Part shown: positions 8,097 to 16,823 of the stretch, in pieces
How the letters are laid out: each line of letters starts with the position of its first letter
Position numbering within the stretch: position 1 is the stretch's first letter
Source: Phycisphaerales bacterium
GTDB taxonomy: Bacteria > Planctomycetota > Phycisphaerae > Phycisphaerales > UBA1924
Reading direction: 5' to 3'
Length of the DNA stretch: 45,043 nt
Assembly (NCBI GenBank): GCA_020427635.1
Contig: JAGQOH010000025.1
Coordinates: 1 to 45,043, forward strand
Translations under genes and position numbers: made by a program
Notes under the pieces: generated by a model
Seen by the model: the letters and a program-made list of their open reading frames with translations, nothing else
Told to the model about the DNA's origin: nothing
The model's database searches: none

Positions 8097-9611
8097 CTAG
8101 CGCCGTTTGCGCTTCTTGAACCCGCTCTTCACGCCGCGCGTTGCAGTTCCCTTCTTGCCGCCGCCAAGTCCCGGCAACGCCGGCATCCCGCCCATGCCGG
8201 GCAGCGCACCACCGCCCGCAGCTTGCAGATCCTTCATCGCCTTGAGCTTGCCCTTCATGCCCATCGATGACATCTGCTTGCTCATCTTCGAGATCACATC
8301 GAACTGCTTGGTCAGCTTACCGACATCGTCCGGCTTTGTGCCCGAGCCCTGCGCGATGCGCCGCCGCCGCGACATGTTGAGCAGCTTCACATCCTTGCGC
8401 TCGGCAGGCGTCATGCTCTTCACCATGCCCTCGACGCGATCAAGCTGCTTCTCATCGATCTCGACATCCTTCAACATGCCGCCTACCCCCGGCAACATGC
8501 CAAGCAACTGCTTCATCGGGCCCATGCGCCGCAGCGTCTTCATCTGGCTCAGGAAGTCATCCATCGTCAGCTCGCCCTTTTGCATCTTCTCTGCAATGCG
8601 CTCGGCTTCTTCCTCAGAAACCTCCGTCTGCGCCTTCTCGACCAGCGACACGACATCGCCCATGCCCAGGATGCGCCCCGCGATGCGCTCAGCATGAAAC
8701 TCTTCGAGCTGATCCAGATGCTCGCCCACGCCAATGAACTTGATCGGCGCACCCGTGATCGATCGCACCGTGAGGGCTGCGCCGCCGCGCGTGTCCGAAT
8801 CAAACTTGGTCAGGATCACACCATCGACGTGCAGCTGCGCATGAAATTGCTGGGCGCTGTTCACCGCATCCTGCCCAGTCATTGCATCGGTCACAAGCAA
8901 TGTCTGGTGCGGCTGCAAAATCTTGTGCACCGCGCGCAGCTCGCCCATGAGCGAGTCATTGACATGCAACCGCCCTGCCGTATCGACAATCAGCGTGTCG
9001 ATGCCTTGCTTGCGCGCTTCCTTGAGTGCGCGCATCGCGACATCGACCGCGACGCCAACCGCCTTGCCATACGCCGCGACCTTGTCAGGCTCTGAATAGA
9101 AATGCACACCCGCGCCGGCCCCGGGCATCGTCTTCACTTGCTCGGCAACCGTTTGCAGCTGCTCAACCGCAGCGGGGCGTTGCAAGTCCGCCGCTGCGAG
9201 CATCACGCTGCGACCGCGCTTGACGAGATACGCTGCGAGCTTGCCGCACGTCGTCGTCTTGCCCGAACCCTGCAAGCCGCTCATCATGATGACCGTCGGC
9301 CCGGGGCTGACCTTCGGAATCCCCGGCGCGGGTTGATCCTCAGGCCGCCCGCCGATCAGTTCGACCAGTGCCTTGTGCACGATCGCGATCATCTGCTCGC
9401 CCGGGTTGACCGCCTTGAGCACCTTCTCGCCCAGGGCGTCCTGCGTCACCTCATCGATGAAGATGTCGACGACATCCTGATGCACGTCAGCATCGAGCAA
9501 CGCGGCACGCACATCGCTGAGCGATTCGCGCACGTTGGCCTCGGTGATCTGCGACTTGCCGGACACACGCCGGATGGCGGACGAAAAGCCTTCGGACAGG
9601 CGGTCAAACAT
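8097..9611 (-). CDS. ffh: Signal recognition particle protein Ffh
   Basis: 504 aa GTPase that binds signal sequences and SRP RNA and delivers ribosomes to FtsY at the membrane. Starting at ATG 9611 (GGAG 6 bases upstream) gives the classic N-terminus MFDRLSEGFSSAIRRVSGK. The N-domain is followed by the G-domain with the P-loop SGLQGSGKTTTCGKLA (about residues 111-126), LAAADLQRPAAVEQL, LIVDTAGRLHVND (G3), ILTKFDSDTRGGAAL (G4) and FIGVGEHLDQLEEF. The M-domain is Met-rich and contains GVGGMLKDVEIDEKQLDRVE, SRRRRIAQGSGTKPDDV (RNA-binding signature) and a Gly/Met-rich tail that ends in basic residues (GFKKRKRR). The length is slightly above the usual ~450 aa because of the tail. It is divergent from the CPBP protease gene. 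Identification is firm. Confidence 0.98.
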   Translation of the reverse strand: MFDRLSEGFSSAIRRVSGKSQITEANVRESLSDVRAALLDADVHQDVVDIFIDEVTQDALGEKVLKAVNPGEQMIAIVHKALVELIGGRPEDQPAPGIPKVSPGPTVIMMSGLQGSGKTTTCGKLAAYLVKRGRSVMLAAADLQRPAAVEQLQTVAEQVKTMPGAGAGVHFYSEPDKVAAYGKAVGVAVDVAMRALKEARKQGIDTLIVDTAGRLHVNDSLMGELRAVHKILQPHQTLLVTDAMTGQDAVNSAQQFHAQLHVDGVILTKFDSDTRGGAALTVRSITGAPIKFIGVGEHLDQLEEFHAERIAGRILGMGDVVSLVEKAQTEVSEEEAERIAEKMQKGELTMDDFLSQMKTLRRMGPMKQLLGMLPGVGGMLKDVEIDEKQLDRVEGMVKSMTPAERKDVKLLNMSRRRRIAQGSGTKPDDVGKLTKQFDVISKMSKQMSSMGMKGKLKAMKDLQAAGGGALPGMGGMPALPGLGGGKKGTATRGVKSGFKKRKRR

Positions 9612-9690
9612 GGGGGGCTCCAATTGCGGTCAAGACTGGGAGGGGGGATTGTATTGCGCCAGCGTGGCCAGTCCATTAGGCTGCGTTCGG

Positions 9691-10470
9691 ATGCCGACGA
9701 AACCCCATCCAACCCGCGCCATCATCATCGCCTGGGTATTGGGCCTCGCGATCCCCATCCTCGTGCGCTATCGCGGCGACTGGCCCGCCTACAAACAACT
9801 GCACATCTGGCTGGCAAACCAAGGCGTCATCGACTACCTCCGCAATCTCGATCAGCTGCTCATCGCTCTCATCATCGTCGCGATGACCGCACTCATCTGT
9901 GCGCGCATCACACGCAAGTCCCCTTCCGAATTGCTCATGGTGCGCACGCCGCGCCGACGGTGGTGGCGCATGGTGCTCATCGCATCGGCGCCGATGCTCC
10001 TGGGCGGTCTTGCCCTGGGTCTTTCGCGCGGCTTCGTCTTGCTGGCAAGCGATCTCGTGCCCAAAGTCTTCCGCGCGCCCATCCTTGAGGAACTCGTCTT
10101 TCGGGGCTTGCTGGTCGCGGTGCCGTTCGTGGTGCTTGGCACGCGCCGGGCGTTCTGGCGGTTCGCGATCGCGGGCAGCCTGGCCTTCGGGCTGCTCCAC
10201 GTCACCTGGACGATCGATGGCGTCGTCGATGGCTGGATGACCATCCTCGTCACCAGTGCGGGCGGCGTGTGGTTCGCGTGGATCATGCGCGAGTGGCGAA
10301 GCGTCTTCGTGCCCATGGCGATGCACGCGACGATGAACCTCGGGTGGCTCCTCGCGGGCAGTGCCGGCGGAGCGGCGGGCGGCGGACTCCTCGACAACCT
10401 GCTCCGTGCGGCGACGATTGCGATCGCGACGATCATCACCATCCGGGCGGGCGGGGAACCACGAAAGTGA
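9691..10470 (+). CDS. CPBP-family intramembrane metalloprotease (CAAX prenyl protease-like/Abi)
   Basis: 259 aa from ATG 9691. An upstream in-frame extension would overlap ffh and is not protein-like. A polytopic membrane protein with hydrophobic segments near residues 8-25, 55-72, 93-118, 140-165 and 183-200. The three CPBP motifs are intact: EELVFRG (Glu-Glu at ~133-134), FGLLH (His ~170) and HATMN (His ~212, Asn ~216), which together form the metal-dependent active site in characterised Rce1-type members. Substrates of bacterial CPBP proteins are mostly unknown; they include bacteriocin self-immunity and signalling roles. It sits alone, divergent from ffh with about 80 bases between starts, and ends about 100 bases before the convergent pseudogene. 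Confidence 0.85.
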   Translation: MPTKPHPTRAIIIAWVLGLAIPILVRYRGDWPAYKQLHIWLANQGVIDYLRNLDQLLIALIIVAMTALICARITRKSPSELLMVRTPRRRWWRMVLIASAPMLLGGLALGLSRGFVLLASDLVPKVFRAPILEELVFRGLLVAVPFVVLGTRRAFWRFAIAGSLAFGLLHVTWTIDGVVDGWMTILVTSAGGVWFAWIMREWRSVFVPMAMHATMNLGWLLAGSAGGAAGGGLLDNLLRAATIAIATIITIRAGGEPRK

Positions 10471-10573
10471 GCCCCGGAGCAAAACCCGCCTGAGAGGCCC
10501 TGAGGGACAGCGCAGGAAGTGCCCTTGCTTTACATAACCGATCTTATCGGCGGTAGGCGGGGGTCTTTCGGGG

Positions 10574-11150
10574 TCAGCGCCGGTGCTGGGCCAGCTTCTG
10601 CACCACCCGCTCTAGTTCCGCCACTCGGGCTTCGAGGGCTTCGTTGTGCTCCGCTAGGGCTGCGATCTCCGAATCTTTCTCGGCACGCAGCTCGTTCATC
10701 GCCTCGAAAAGCAGCGGCGTCATCTTGCCGTAGTCCACCGCGATCGCATCGACCCCGTTCTCTTCGTACCCCACACGATCTCGGGCAGCGCCGCGCCAAC
10801 CTCTTCAGCGATGAAGCCCATGTCATGCGCACCGCCGTGTTCATGGTCCCAATCGAAGTACACACCGCGCAGCTGCGCGATCTTGTCGAGCGACCCGTCG
10901 ATGTTGCGGATGTTGCTCTTCCGTGCCGTCGAAGGCAGCAGCGCCGAAGTCCAACTCGGTGGAGAACACACCACCGTCAACCTGCACGGCCTGCACGACC
11001 TCCAAGCCAACTTGCGCCCCCGCAGCGGCATCGTCATACAGCCGGAATTTCATGTCCGCATCGCCCGTGTAGGCCGACCCGCCCGAGTTGAGCGTGCCTT
11101 GGTATGTGAAGGCCGAGGTGGCCGGGGCTGCGGTGGCAGATTCCACCGAA
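10574..11150 (-). pseudogene. Broken S74 fibre paralogue (5' truncated, internal deletion, frameshift)
   Basis: Read on the minus strand, the first ~70 codons match the shared N-domain: SAFTYQGTLNSGGSAYTGDA, QVGLEVVQAVQVDGGVFSTE, LDFGAAAFDGT. At about 10920 the sequence jumps out of frame straight into the S74 part (KSNIRNIDGSLDKIAQLRGV, YFDWDHEHGGAHDMGFIAEE). Some 400 residues of N-domain end and repeats present in the paralogues are lost, together with the S74 serine. After ALPEIV a two-base duplication (GTGTG where paralogues imply GTG, about 10773-10776) shifts frame again, and the last part continues as GYEENGVDAIAVDYGKMTPL and a coiled-coil tail to the stop at 10574. The signal peptide is missing: the 5' end abuts the truncated PaiB-like gene. 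Clearly non-functional as a fibre protein. Confidence 0.85.
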
Positions 11151-11538
11151 AGAAGTGCAGCGAGACTTTGCGCAGCGCATCCTCGCGCGCCTCGCCCTCG
11201 AAGAAGCGAATCTTGCCCCGGGCGTGCACGCTCATGAAGTTCCAGGTCGAAGCGACATTGGGATTGTTGTACCACGTGGCGCTGACGTAACAGTGTGCCC
11301 CGGTGAAGACGACCAAGACGTTCGGATTCTGCACGAACGCCTTGTGGTGGTCGGTGTTCTTCATGATGTGGCCGCTGAGGACCTTCTGGCCCCCCTGCTG
11401 CTCGATAAACACCGGCGCCTGCGTCGCCACGGGCCGCCCCTCGGCGTCACATCCACTGATGAACGCGAAGGGATGCGCGTGAATAAACGCCTCAATGCGC
11501 TCAGCGTCCTGATCCTTGTATGCGGGCATGTCGTACAT
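11050..11538 (-). pseudogene. Truncated PaiB-like FMN-binding protein fused to the S74 remnant
   Basis: From ATG 11538 (MYDMPAYKDQD) about 125 residues match the PaiB/FMN-binding split-barrel family: IEAFIHAHPFAFISGCDAEG, RPVATQAPVFIE, LSGHIMKNTDHHKAF, VLVVFTGAHCYVSATWY, VASTWNFMSVHARGKIRFFE. Full PaiB proteins are about 200-215 aa. Here the family similarity stops near ALRKVS (about 11160), and the frame then runs through the S74-paralogue fragment as unrelated residues to a stop at 11050. PaiB was first described in Bacillus as a transcriptional repressor of sporulation and degradative genes, but most homologues are of uncertain function. The start lies only 23 bases from the divergent GNAT gene. 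Probably a dead gene produced by a deletion; an artefact of assembly should be excluded. Confidence 0.75.
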
Positions 11539-11561
11539 GATGCGACTAGCATATCGCCGCC

Positions 11562-12050
11562 ATGACCAACGTCTCCCTCCGCCCCGTTTGCGACACCGAC
11601 CTCGACATCTTCTTCGAGCAATCGCTCGATCCCGAGGCCAATCACATGGCAGCGTTCGTTGGCGAAGACCCCACCGATCGCGGCCCATTCGATCGGCGCT
11701 GGGCGAAGATTCGCAGCCAACCGACGTGGCTTGCGCGCACGATCGTGGTAACTGGCGACGACGGCACCGAGCACATCGCGGGCACGATCTGCAGCTTCGA
11801 GATGGAAGGCGATGCCGAAGTCACCTATTGGCTCGGGCGTGAGTTCTGGGGCAAGGGCATCGCGACGCGGGCGCTCGAGTTATTCCTGCAAGAGCACACC
11901 CCGCGACCGATCTTTGGCCGCGCCGCCAAGGACAACATCGCGTCAATCCGCGTGCTCGAGAAGTGCGGCTTCACCTGGCTGCGCGATGAACGCGGCTACG
12001 CGCCCGCCCGGGGCAAAGAGATTGATGAAGTGGTGATGGTGTTGCCGTGA
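11562..12050 (+). CDS. GNAT-family N-acetyltransferase
   Basis: 162 aa from ATG 11562. The RimJ/RimL-like GNAT fold is visible: an N-terminal VSLRPVCDTDLDIFFEQSLD, a central beta segment EHIAGTICSFEMEGDAEVTY, the acetyl-CoA binding motif A (WLGREFWGKGIATRALELFL), and the C-terminal NIASIRVLEKCGFTW typical of the subgroup. It transfers acetyl from acetyl-CoA to an amine; the substrate cannot be told from sequence. Transcribed away from the truncated PaiB gene, with 23 bases between starts, and convergent with phoU, leaving 3 bases between stop codons. In some bacteria paiB lies beside paiA, a GNAT polyamine acetyltransferase. That neighbourhood is suggestive here, but the orientation differs and the fit is weak. 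Confidence 0.85.
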   Translation: MTNVSLRPVCDTDLDIFFEQSLDPEANHMAAFVGEDPTDRGPFDRRWAKIRSQPTWLARTIVVTGDDGTEHIAGTICSFEMEGDAEVTYWLGREFWGKGIATRALELFLQEHTPRPIFGRAAKDNIASIRVLEKCGFTWLRDERGYAPARGKEIDEVVMVLP

Positions 12051-12053
12051 ACC

Positions 12054-12722
12054 TCACGCCGGCGTGTGCCGAACGATCGAGCCCCCGACCGCGAACATGA
12101 TGTCTTCCGCGATGTTCGCGCAGATGTCGCCAATGCGCTCAAGCGAGCGCGCGATCATCAGCACCGAAATGAACGCCTCAGCACGCGCGGGTTCTTTGTG
12201 CGTCGACTCCGCGACCCACTCAAACACCTCGCGGTTGCGATCATCCACGAACGCATCGCTTTTGCGCACGAACCGCGCCAACTCCACATCTCGGTTCTCG
12301 AGCGCTCGCATGGTGTTCGACAGCATCTCCTTCACCGCCTCGCCCATCGTCTCAAGCGCTTGCGGCGGCGTCGGATGTTGATCGTCACGATCGAGCCGAA
12401 TCACGCGCTTCGCAACGGAACGCGCCAAGTCGGCAATGCGCTCGAAGCTCGTGTTGATGCGCAGCGCCGCGACCACATAGCGCAAGTCGCTCGCGACCGG
12501 CGAATGCTTCGCCAGGATCGCCATGCACTCGTTCTCGATGTTCACTTCGAGTTGGTCGATCTCGTCGTCGGCGGTGCGGATTGACTGCGCCAAATCGATG
12601 TCCCAGGTCATCCACGCCTCGAGCGCCGTCGCCAGCCGCGTCTGCGCAGACTCCGCCATCGCCCGCAGGGCCGCACGCAATGTGGCAAGTTCGCGGTCAA
12701 GTTCCAGGGTCATCGTCGCCAT
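12054..12722 (-). CDS. phoU: Phosphate signalling complex protein PhoU
   Basis: 222 aa (start ATG 12722 after TTTGGAG; ATG 12713 is an alternative). All-helical protein with the two PhoU repeats. In the first, TLRAALRAMAESAQTRLATA, DDEIDQLEVNIENECMAILA and the ASDLRYVVAALRINTSFERI motif are visible. In the second, MGEAVKEMLSNTMRALENRD, VRKSDAFVDDRNREVFEWVA and MIARSLERIGDICANIAEDI are visible, the last matching the metal-binding E(D)xxxD-type helix of the family. PhoU connects the PstSCAB transporter to PhoR and keeps the Pho response off when phosphate is plentiful. It follows pstB by 83 bases and may also have its own promoter region (12784-12810). Confidence 0.95.
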   Translation of the reverse strand: MATMTLELDRELATLRAALRAMAESAQTRLATALEAWMTWDIDLAQSIRTADDEIDQLEVNIENECMAILAKHSPVASDLRYVVAALRINTSFERIADLARSVAKRVIRLDRDDQHPTPPQALETMGEAVKEMLSNTMRALENRDVELARFVRKSDAFVDDRNREVFEWVAESTHKEPARAEAFISVLMIARSLERIGDICANIAEDIMFAVGGSIVRHTPA

Positions 12723-12783
12723 GGCTCCAAAGGATAGGGCCGGTCGCCTCTCGGGAGGCGCAATCGGCAACCATTGCCTGTTT

Positions 12784-12810
12784 GCTTCACAAAGTCAAGG
12801 AAGTGTTAAC
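12784..12810 (-). promoter_or_regulatory. Candidate Pho-type element between pstB and phoU
   Basis: On the minus strand TTAACACTTCCTTGACTTTG runs into TGAAG. It contains TTAACA-N5-TTGACT (two 6-mers spaced 5, an 11-base period) and the 11-mer ACTTTGTGAAG that also occurs in front of pstC (16739-16749). It overlaps the TAA stop of pstB. Shared words are seen; binding by PhoB is inference. Confidence 0.3.
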
Positions 12811-13708
12811 CAAATCGGCCCGTGACATACTCTTCGGTCTGCGGATTCTTCGGGCTCGTGAAGATCGTCAGGGTCTCGTCGATCTCGATCAATCGGCCCT
12901 CGAAGAAGAACGCCGTCACGTCGGACACCCGGGCCGCCTGCTGCATGTTGTGGGTCACGATGATGATCGTAAAGTTGTTCCGCAGCTCCGCGATGAGGTC
13001 CTCCACCCGCCGGGTCGCCTTGGGGTCCAGGGCTGAGCAGGGTTCGTCCATGAGCAGCACCTCGGGCGACAGTGCGATCGTCCGGGCGATGCACAGACGC
13101 TGCTGCTGCCCACCCGAAAGGCCCAAGGCAGACTTGTCCAGGCGGTCCTTCACCTCGTCCCAAAGGGCTGCGTCCCGCAGTGACTTCTCAACAAGCGCAT
13201 CCAGCTCTCGCTTCTTCAGGCGATAGTGCAATCGCGGCCCAAACGCCACGTTGTCATAGATCGACTTGGGAAACGGATTGGGCTTCTGGAACACCATGCC
13301 TACGCGCCGCCGGAGTTCCACAACGTCCAGCGCGCGATCGAGCACATTCGTCCCCCCCGCCTCGAGCGTGCCGGAACAGCGCGCCGACGCAACCAGGTCG
13401 TTCATCCGGTTGATCCAGCGCAGGAAGGTCGACTTGCCACAGCCCGAGGGCCCGATGAGCGCCGTAACGCGATTCTTCGGAATGTCGAGCTCGAGGTTGT
13501 GCAGCGCCTGGAAATCGCCATACCACGCGCTGAAGTCGCGCACCTTCAGTTCCGTCGTGGTCTCCCCCGACGAAAGGCGAGCGTCGATTGCGCGCTGCGC
13601 CACGGCGGCCAACGGGTTTGCAACGCGCGAGCTGTGATTCACGGGCGATTTCAACTCCACAGGAACGGGCTGGTGTTGCCGCGACGCGGCTGCGTCGGAT
13701 TGAATCAT
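12806..13708 (-). CDS. pstB: Phosphate ABC transporter ATP-binding protein PstB
   Basis: 300 aa, starting at ATG 13708, which overlaps the pstA stop as ATGA. ATPase of the high-affinity phosphate importer. Walker A is [20 protein letters not shown], followed by the PstB-typical [20 protein letters not shown] and [14 protein letters not shown]. The signature motif is [16 protein letters not shown], Walker B is [16 protein letters not shown], the H-loop is [15 protein letters not shown], and the C-terminus is [17 protein letters not shown]. The N-terminus carries about 50 extra, poorly conserved residues (a Gln/Ser/Pro-rich stretch starting [12 protein letters not shown]) before the ABC domain begins at [19 protein letters not shown]. 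An upstream in-frame extension of the open frame only re-reads pstA and is rejected. Confidence 0.97.
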   Translation of the reverse strand: MIQSDAAASRQHQPVPVELKSPVNHSSRVANPLAAVAQRAIDARLSSGETTTELKVRDFSAWYGDFQALHNLELDIPKNRVTALIGPSGCGKSTFLRWINRMNDLVASARCSGTLEAGGTNVLDRALDVVELRRRVGMVFQKPNPFPKSIYDNVAFGPRLHYRLKKRELDALVEKSLRDAALWDEVKDRLDKSALGLSGGQQQRLCIARTIALSPEVLLMDEPCSALDPKATRRVEDLIAELRNNFTIIIVTHNMQQAARVSDVTAFFFEGRLIEIDETLTIFTSPKNPQTEEYVTGRFG

Positions 13709-15735
13709 GTCAGTGGCCTCTGCAACTTCTGGCGAATGAACACGGCCGACGCGTTGAACAGCAGCAATACTGTAAGCAGCACCAGGATCCCCGACGCCGC
13801 AACCTTCTTGAACTCTGGATCGGGCTGGTTCGTCCACATATAGATCTGCAGCGGCATCGCCGCAAATCCGGACATCAGGTTGTCGGGCAGGAACGTGATG
13901 AAGATCGTGCCCCCCACCACCAGAATGGGCGCCGCCTCCCCAATCGCCCGGCTCATCGCCAGGATCGCACCCGTCATGATCCCAGGGACCGCGTTGGGCA
14001 GGGTCATGCCCCAAACCATCTGCCATGGCGTCGCCCCAAGCGCCAACGCCCCCGAGCGCAACGAATCGGGCACCGCCCGCAGCGCTTCCTGTGTCGCGAT
14101 GATGATGATCGGCAGGATCACCAACATCAAGGTCAACCCGCCGGCAAGCACACTCGCGCCCATCGGGAAATGCACATGGAAGGAACTGTCCTCATCGCCC
14201 AACATCAGCATCGTGCGGTTGCGATAGTCGGGCTTCCCATCCGGACGGAGCGCCACGTCCTTGATGTTGAAGGTCGTGACGTCCTCGCCGATCGCGCGCC
14301 GGATTGAGAGCTCCCCGTCATTCAGCTTCATCAGTTCGCCACGCAACACGCGCCCATCGCCCATGCGATAGATGTGCTCGCGGATCGGCACCGTATCAAT
14401 GTCCCTGACCGTGTCGCGCACGAGGTCACGCGCGACGTACATGCGACCGGCATCGGGCGTTTCGATCACGTACCGACCCTGCCCACCCATGGAGAATGTC
14501 AGGTCGACTTCGCGCGGCGAGAACGGCCCACCATCCGCCAGTTCCGCATGTTCGATCGCCCAGCTATCGATCGTGATCTCGCCAAGCTCCGGCGCTCGCA
14601 CGACAAATAGGTACTCGTCATTGAGCTCGACCGTGCCATGGCATTCGATCGGTTCGTCCTTGATGGGCCACTGCGTGACCTCGCCCAACGACGAACGCTC
14701 GAGCTTCACATGCCCGAGCAGTTCCGAATCCAGGTGATACACCTCCTCCTCAGTGGCAACCAACTGGCCCAAGATCGTGCGCCCGTCCGTGAGTTCGAAG
14801 CGCTGATAGGGCGCATACTGCAATGCACTTCCGAAGAGCCCAAACATGCGGCAAAAAACCGTCAAACCAATGAGGCCATACACGATGGACGGCACGCCCG
14901 CGAGATTACGCACATTTGTTTGCACGATCCGATGCACCCAGTGCGTGGGGCCGCGCCGCCTCGGACGAAACTCCTCGAGCATGATCGCGGCGCCAATACC
15001 GAGCGGCAGGGCCGACAGGGCGCACACCACCAGAATCCAAATCGATCCGAGCAGCGGCGCATTGAACCCCGCGTTCGTTGGCGTCATCGATGGCGGCGTC
15101 GTCAAAAAGTCCTTCGCCGCCTTCAGATTGGGCGAGCCGACGACATGCGTGCGCGCAAGCGTGCCGCCACGCTGTCCCACGATCTGCGTCGAACCGTTCG
15201 TATAGCGCACCGCCACGCGTCCGGTCTGCGCATCCGTCTCGATCGATGCGCCGTCAAGTGATCGCTCCGAGGGCAGACCAACCTCATGCGTCACCAACTC
15301 CGAATACTCAATGCGCACCGCGTGGCGGTTCGGTGTGAGCGCTGCGCTCGTGACATCGGTGCGCGTGCCGGCACGCAACTCAGCTCCATCAGGCGCAACG
15401 ACCAGCACATCCGCGCCGTCGACACGCACCGTTGCCCCCTCGGGCGCTCGCTCTAACAATTCCAAGTGCTGGGTGCGAGGCTCGCGCGTAACGAGTTGCA
15501 CGCTCTGCCCGCGCTCGTCGAGCTCCGCGCTCACCAAGTGCGTCGTATCGGGAACCACTGCGACCTCAGCGCCAAACAGGTGCTTCGCCCCCTGGAACAG
15601 CACCGTCACAAGCAACACCGACAACGCCAGCACCGAAAGGCTGGTCACGCACAACGCCACCCACAAGAAGCGGCGATTCGTGCGATTCCGCCGCGACGCC
15701 GGGATCGCCTGCCGACCTTCTAGCAGCGACGTCAT
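13705..15735 (-). CDS. pstA: Phosphate ABC transporter permease PstA with two large periplasmic inserts
   Basis: 676 aa against about 280-300 for ordinary PstA. TM1 (about 23-47) is followed by an insert (about 53-225), then the normal core: [47 protein letters not shown] second insert (about 302-522) separates that from the rest of the core: [20 protein letters not shown], the EAA loop [51 protein letters not shown]. By the positive-inside rule both inserts face the periplasm. Insert 2 shows three related short beta-rich units beginning [26 protein letters not shown] and [13 protein letters not shown]. The start overlaps the pstC stop and the end overlaps the pstB start, both as ATGA. The permease identity is firm; the job of the inserts is unknown, but contact with PstS or sensing would fit their place. 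Confidence 0.95.
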   Translation of the reverse strand: MTSLLEGRQAIPASRRNRTNRRFLWVALCVTSLSVLALSVLLVTVLFQGAKHLFGAEVAVVPDTTHLVSAELDERGQSVQLVTREPRTQHLELLERAPEGATVRVDGADVLVVAPDGAELRAGTRTDVTSAALTPNRHAVRIEYSELVTHEVGLPSERSLDGASIETDAQTGRVAVRYTNGSTQIVGQRGGTLARTHVVGSPNLKAAKDFLTTPPSMTPTNAGFNAPLLGSIWILVVCALSALPLGIGAAIMLEEFRPRRRGPTHWVHRIVQTNVRNLAGVPSIVYGLIGLTVFCRMFGLFGSALQYAPYQRFELTDGRTILGQLVATEEEVYHLDSELLGHVKLERSSLGEVTQWPIKDEPIECHGTVELNDEYLFVVRAPELGEITIDSWAIEHAELADGGPFSPREVDLTFSMGGQGRYVIETPDAGRMYVARDLVRDTVRDIDTVPIREHIYRMGDGRVLRGELMKLNDGELSIRRAIGEDVTTFNIKDVALRPDGKPDYRNRTMLMLGDEDSSFHVHFPMGASVLAGGLTLMLVILPIIIIATQEALRAVPDSLRSGALALGATPWQMVWGMTLPNAVPGIMTGAILAMSRAIGEAAPILVVGGTIFITFLPDNLMSGFAAMPLQIYMWTNQPDPEFKKVAASGILVLLTVLLLFNASAVFIRQKLQRPLT

Positions 15736-16733
15736 TCGTAGGCCTCGCGATAGCGCGCGAGCACCCAGTTGCCAAGCAACGTGAGGCCAAGCGTCATGAG
15801 AAAGAGCGTTGCGCCGATCGCGTAGCTTGAGTAATACTCAACCGACCCGAACTCCGCATCACCCAGAAAGATCTGCACCATGTACGCCGTCATGGTCTGC
15901 GCGCCCTCCGCGGGATCCGTCGCAAGGCGCGCCATGCCACCGGCGGCAAGTGAGACGATCATGGTCTCCCCCACCGCTCTCGAGATCGCCAGCAAGAACG
16001 CCGCCACGATGCCCGAGAGCGCCGCGGGCGTCACCACCTTCACCGCAACGTCAAACCGCGTTCCCCCAACGCCAAATGCTGCTTCGCGCAGGCCCTTGGG
16101 CACAGCGCGCAGCGCATCCTCAGACAATGAGCACACGGTCGGCAAGCACATGATGCCTACCGCGATGCCCGCTGACGTCGAATTGAAGAACTCAAACACC
16201 GAATACCCGGGCTCGCCCGCGGGCGTCATCCAGCGCGTGGAAAGCTCCACAATCCCACGCAGTGCAGGCGTAATCGTCGTCAACGCAAAGAACCCATACA
16301 CCACCGTCGGGATCCCCGCGAGAATCTCAAGCGCCGGCTTGATCACCGCGCGCACCCGCGCCGGGGCAAACTCGCTCAGATAGATCGCCGTGATCAACCC
16401 GATCGGCAGCGCCACGAGCGCTGCGATCGCGGTCACCATGAGTGTGCCCGTCACAAGTGGCCACATGCCGAACTTCTTGTCCGCCCCGAGCAGCGGCTTC
16501 CATTCGAGGCCTGTCAAATAGCTCCAAAGCGACACCTCGGGCATCCCAAAGAAGCGCAAGGTCTCGCCGAACAGAATGAATACGATCGCAACGGTGATCA
16601 GAATCGAGAAGATGCCCGCGCCAAAAAGGCCGCCAACCACACACCGGTCGCGCAGCCGAATGAGTCGGCGATTGCGCGGCCGAAGCGTTGCCGACACAAC
16701 AGTTGCACTCGTTGGTGTGGCGACACTGGCCAT
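15732..16733 (-). CDS. pstC: Phosphate ABC transporter permease PstC
   Basis: 333 aa from ATG 16733 (a GTG six bases earlier is also possible). Six-TM inner-membrane permease that pairs with PstA. Visible: a basic N-terminus (RPRNRRLIRLRDRC), TM1 FGAGIFSILITVAIVFILFG, MPEVSLWSYLTGLEWKPL (the family's periplasmic FLTGxxWxP segment), VTGTLMVTAIAALVALPIGL, AIYLSEFAPARVRAVIKPAL, EILAGIPTVVYGFFAL, the EAA loop LSEDALRAVPKGLREAAFGV and LAISRAVGETMIVSLAAGG. The length is normal, unlike its partner PstA. It follows pstS by 90 bases in which a conserved TTTACACTTTGTGAAG word lies. Confidence 0.96.
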   Translation of the reverse strand: MASVATPTSATVVSATLRPRNRRLIRLRDRCVVGGLFGAGIFSILITVAIVFILFGETLRFFGMPEVSLWSYLTGLEWKPLLGADKKFGMWPLVTGTLMVTAIAALVALPIGLITAIYLSEFAPARVRAVIKPALEILAGIPTVVYGFFALTTITPALRGIVELSTRWMTPAGEPGYSVFEFFNSTSAGIAVGIMCLPTVCSLSEDALRAVPKGLREAAFGVGGTRFDVAVKVVTPAALSGIVAAFLLAISRAVGETMIVSLAAGGMARLATDPAEGAQTMTAYMVQIFLGDAEFGSVEYYSSYAIGATLFLMTLGLTLLGNWVLARYREAYE

Positions 16734-16737
16734 GGGC

Positions 16738-16755
16738 ACTTCACAAAGTGTAAAG
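16738..16755 (-). promoter_or_regulatory. Candidate Pho-type element upstream of pstC
   Basis: The minus strand reads CTTTACACTTTGTGAAGT. TTTACACTT recurs upstream of phoB (20161-20169) and, with one change, upstream of phoU; ACTTTGTGAAG recurs upstream of phoU (12785-12795). It sits right against the pstC start, so it could act on translation rather than transcription. Low certainty. Confidence 0.3.
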
Positions 16756-16823
16756 GGAAGGCGAATCGCCGCGCCGCCCGGCAGGACGACACGGCAGGGA
16801 TGTGGATTGGTTGTCGATATCGA

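Noticed and set aside
9102..10088. Open frame of 328 codons on the plus strand
   Set aside because: Covers ffh in antisense and then the CPBP gene out of frame; no domain, and the real genes explain the region.
9676..10482. Open frame of 268 codons on the minus strand
   Set aside because: Antisense to the CPBP gene, whose three active-site motifs are intact; the mirrored protein is charged low complexity.
13709..14026. In-frame upstream extension of pstB
   Set aside because: It re-reads the end of pstA out of frame; the ATGA overlap at 13708 gives the natural start.
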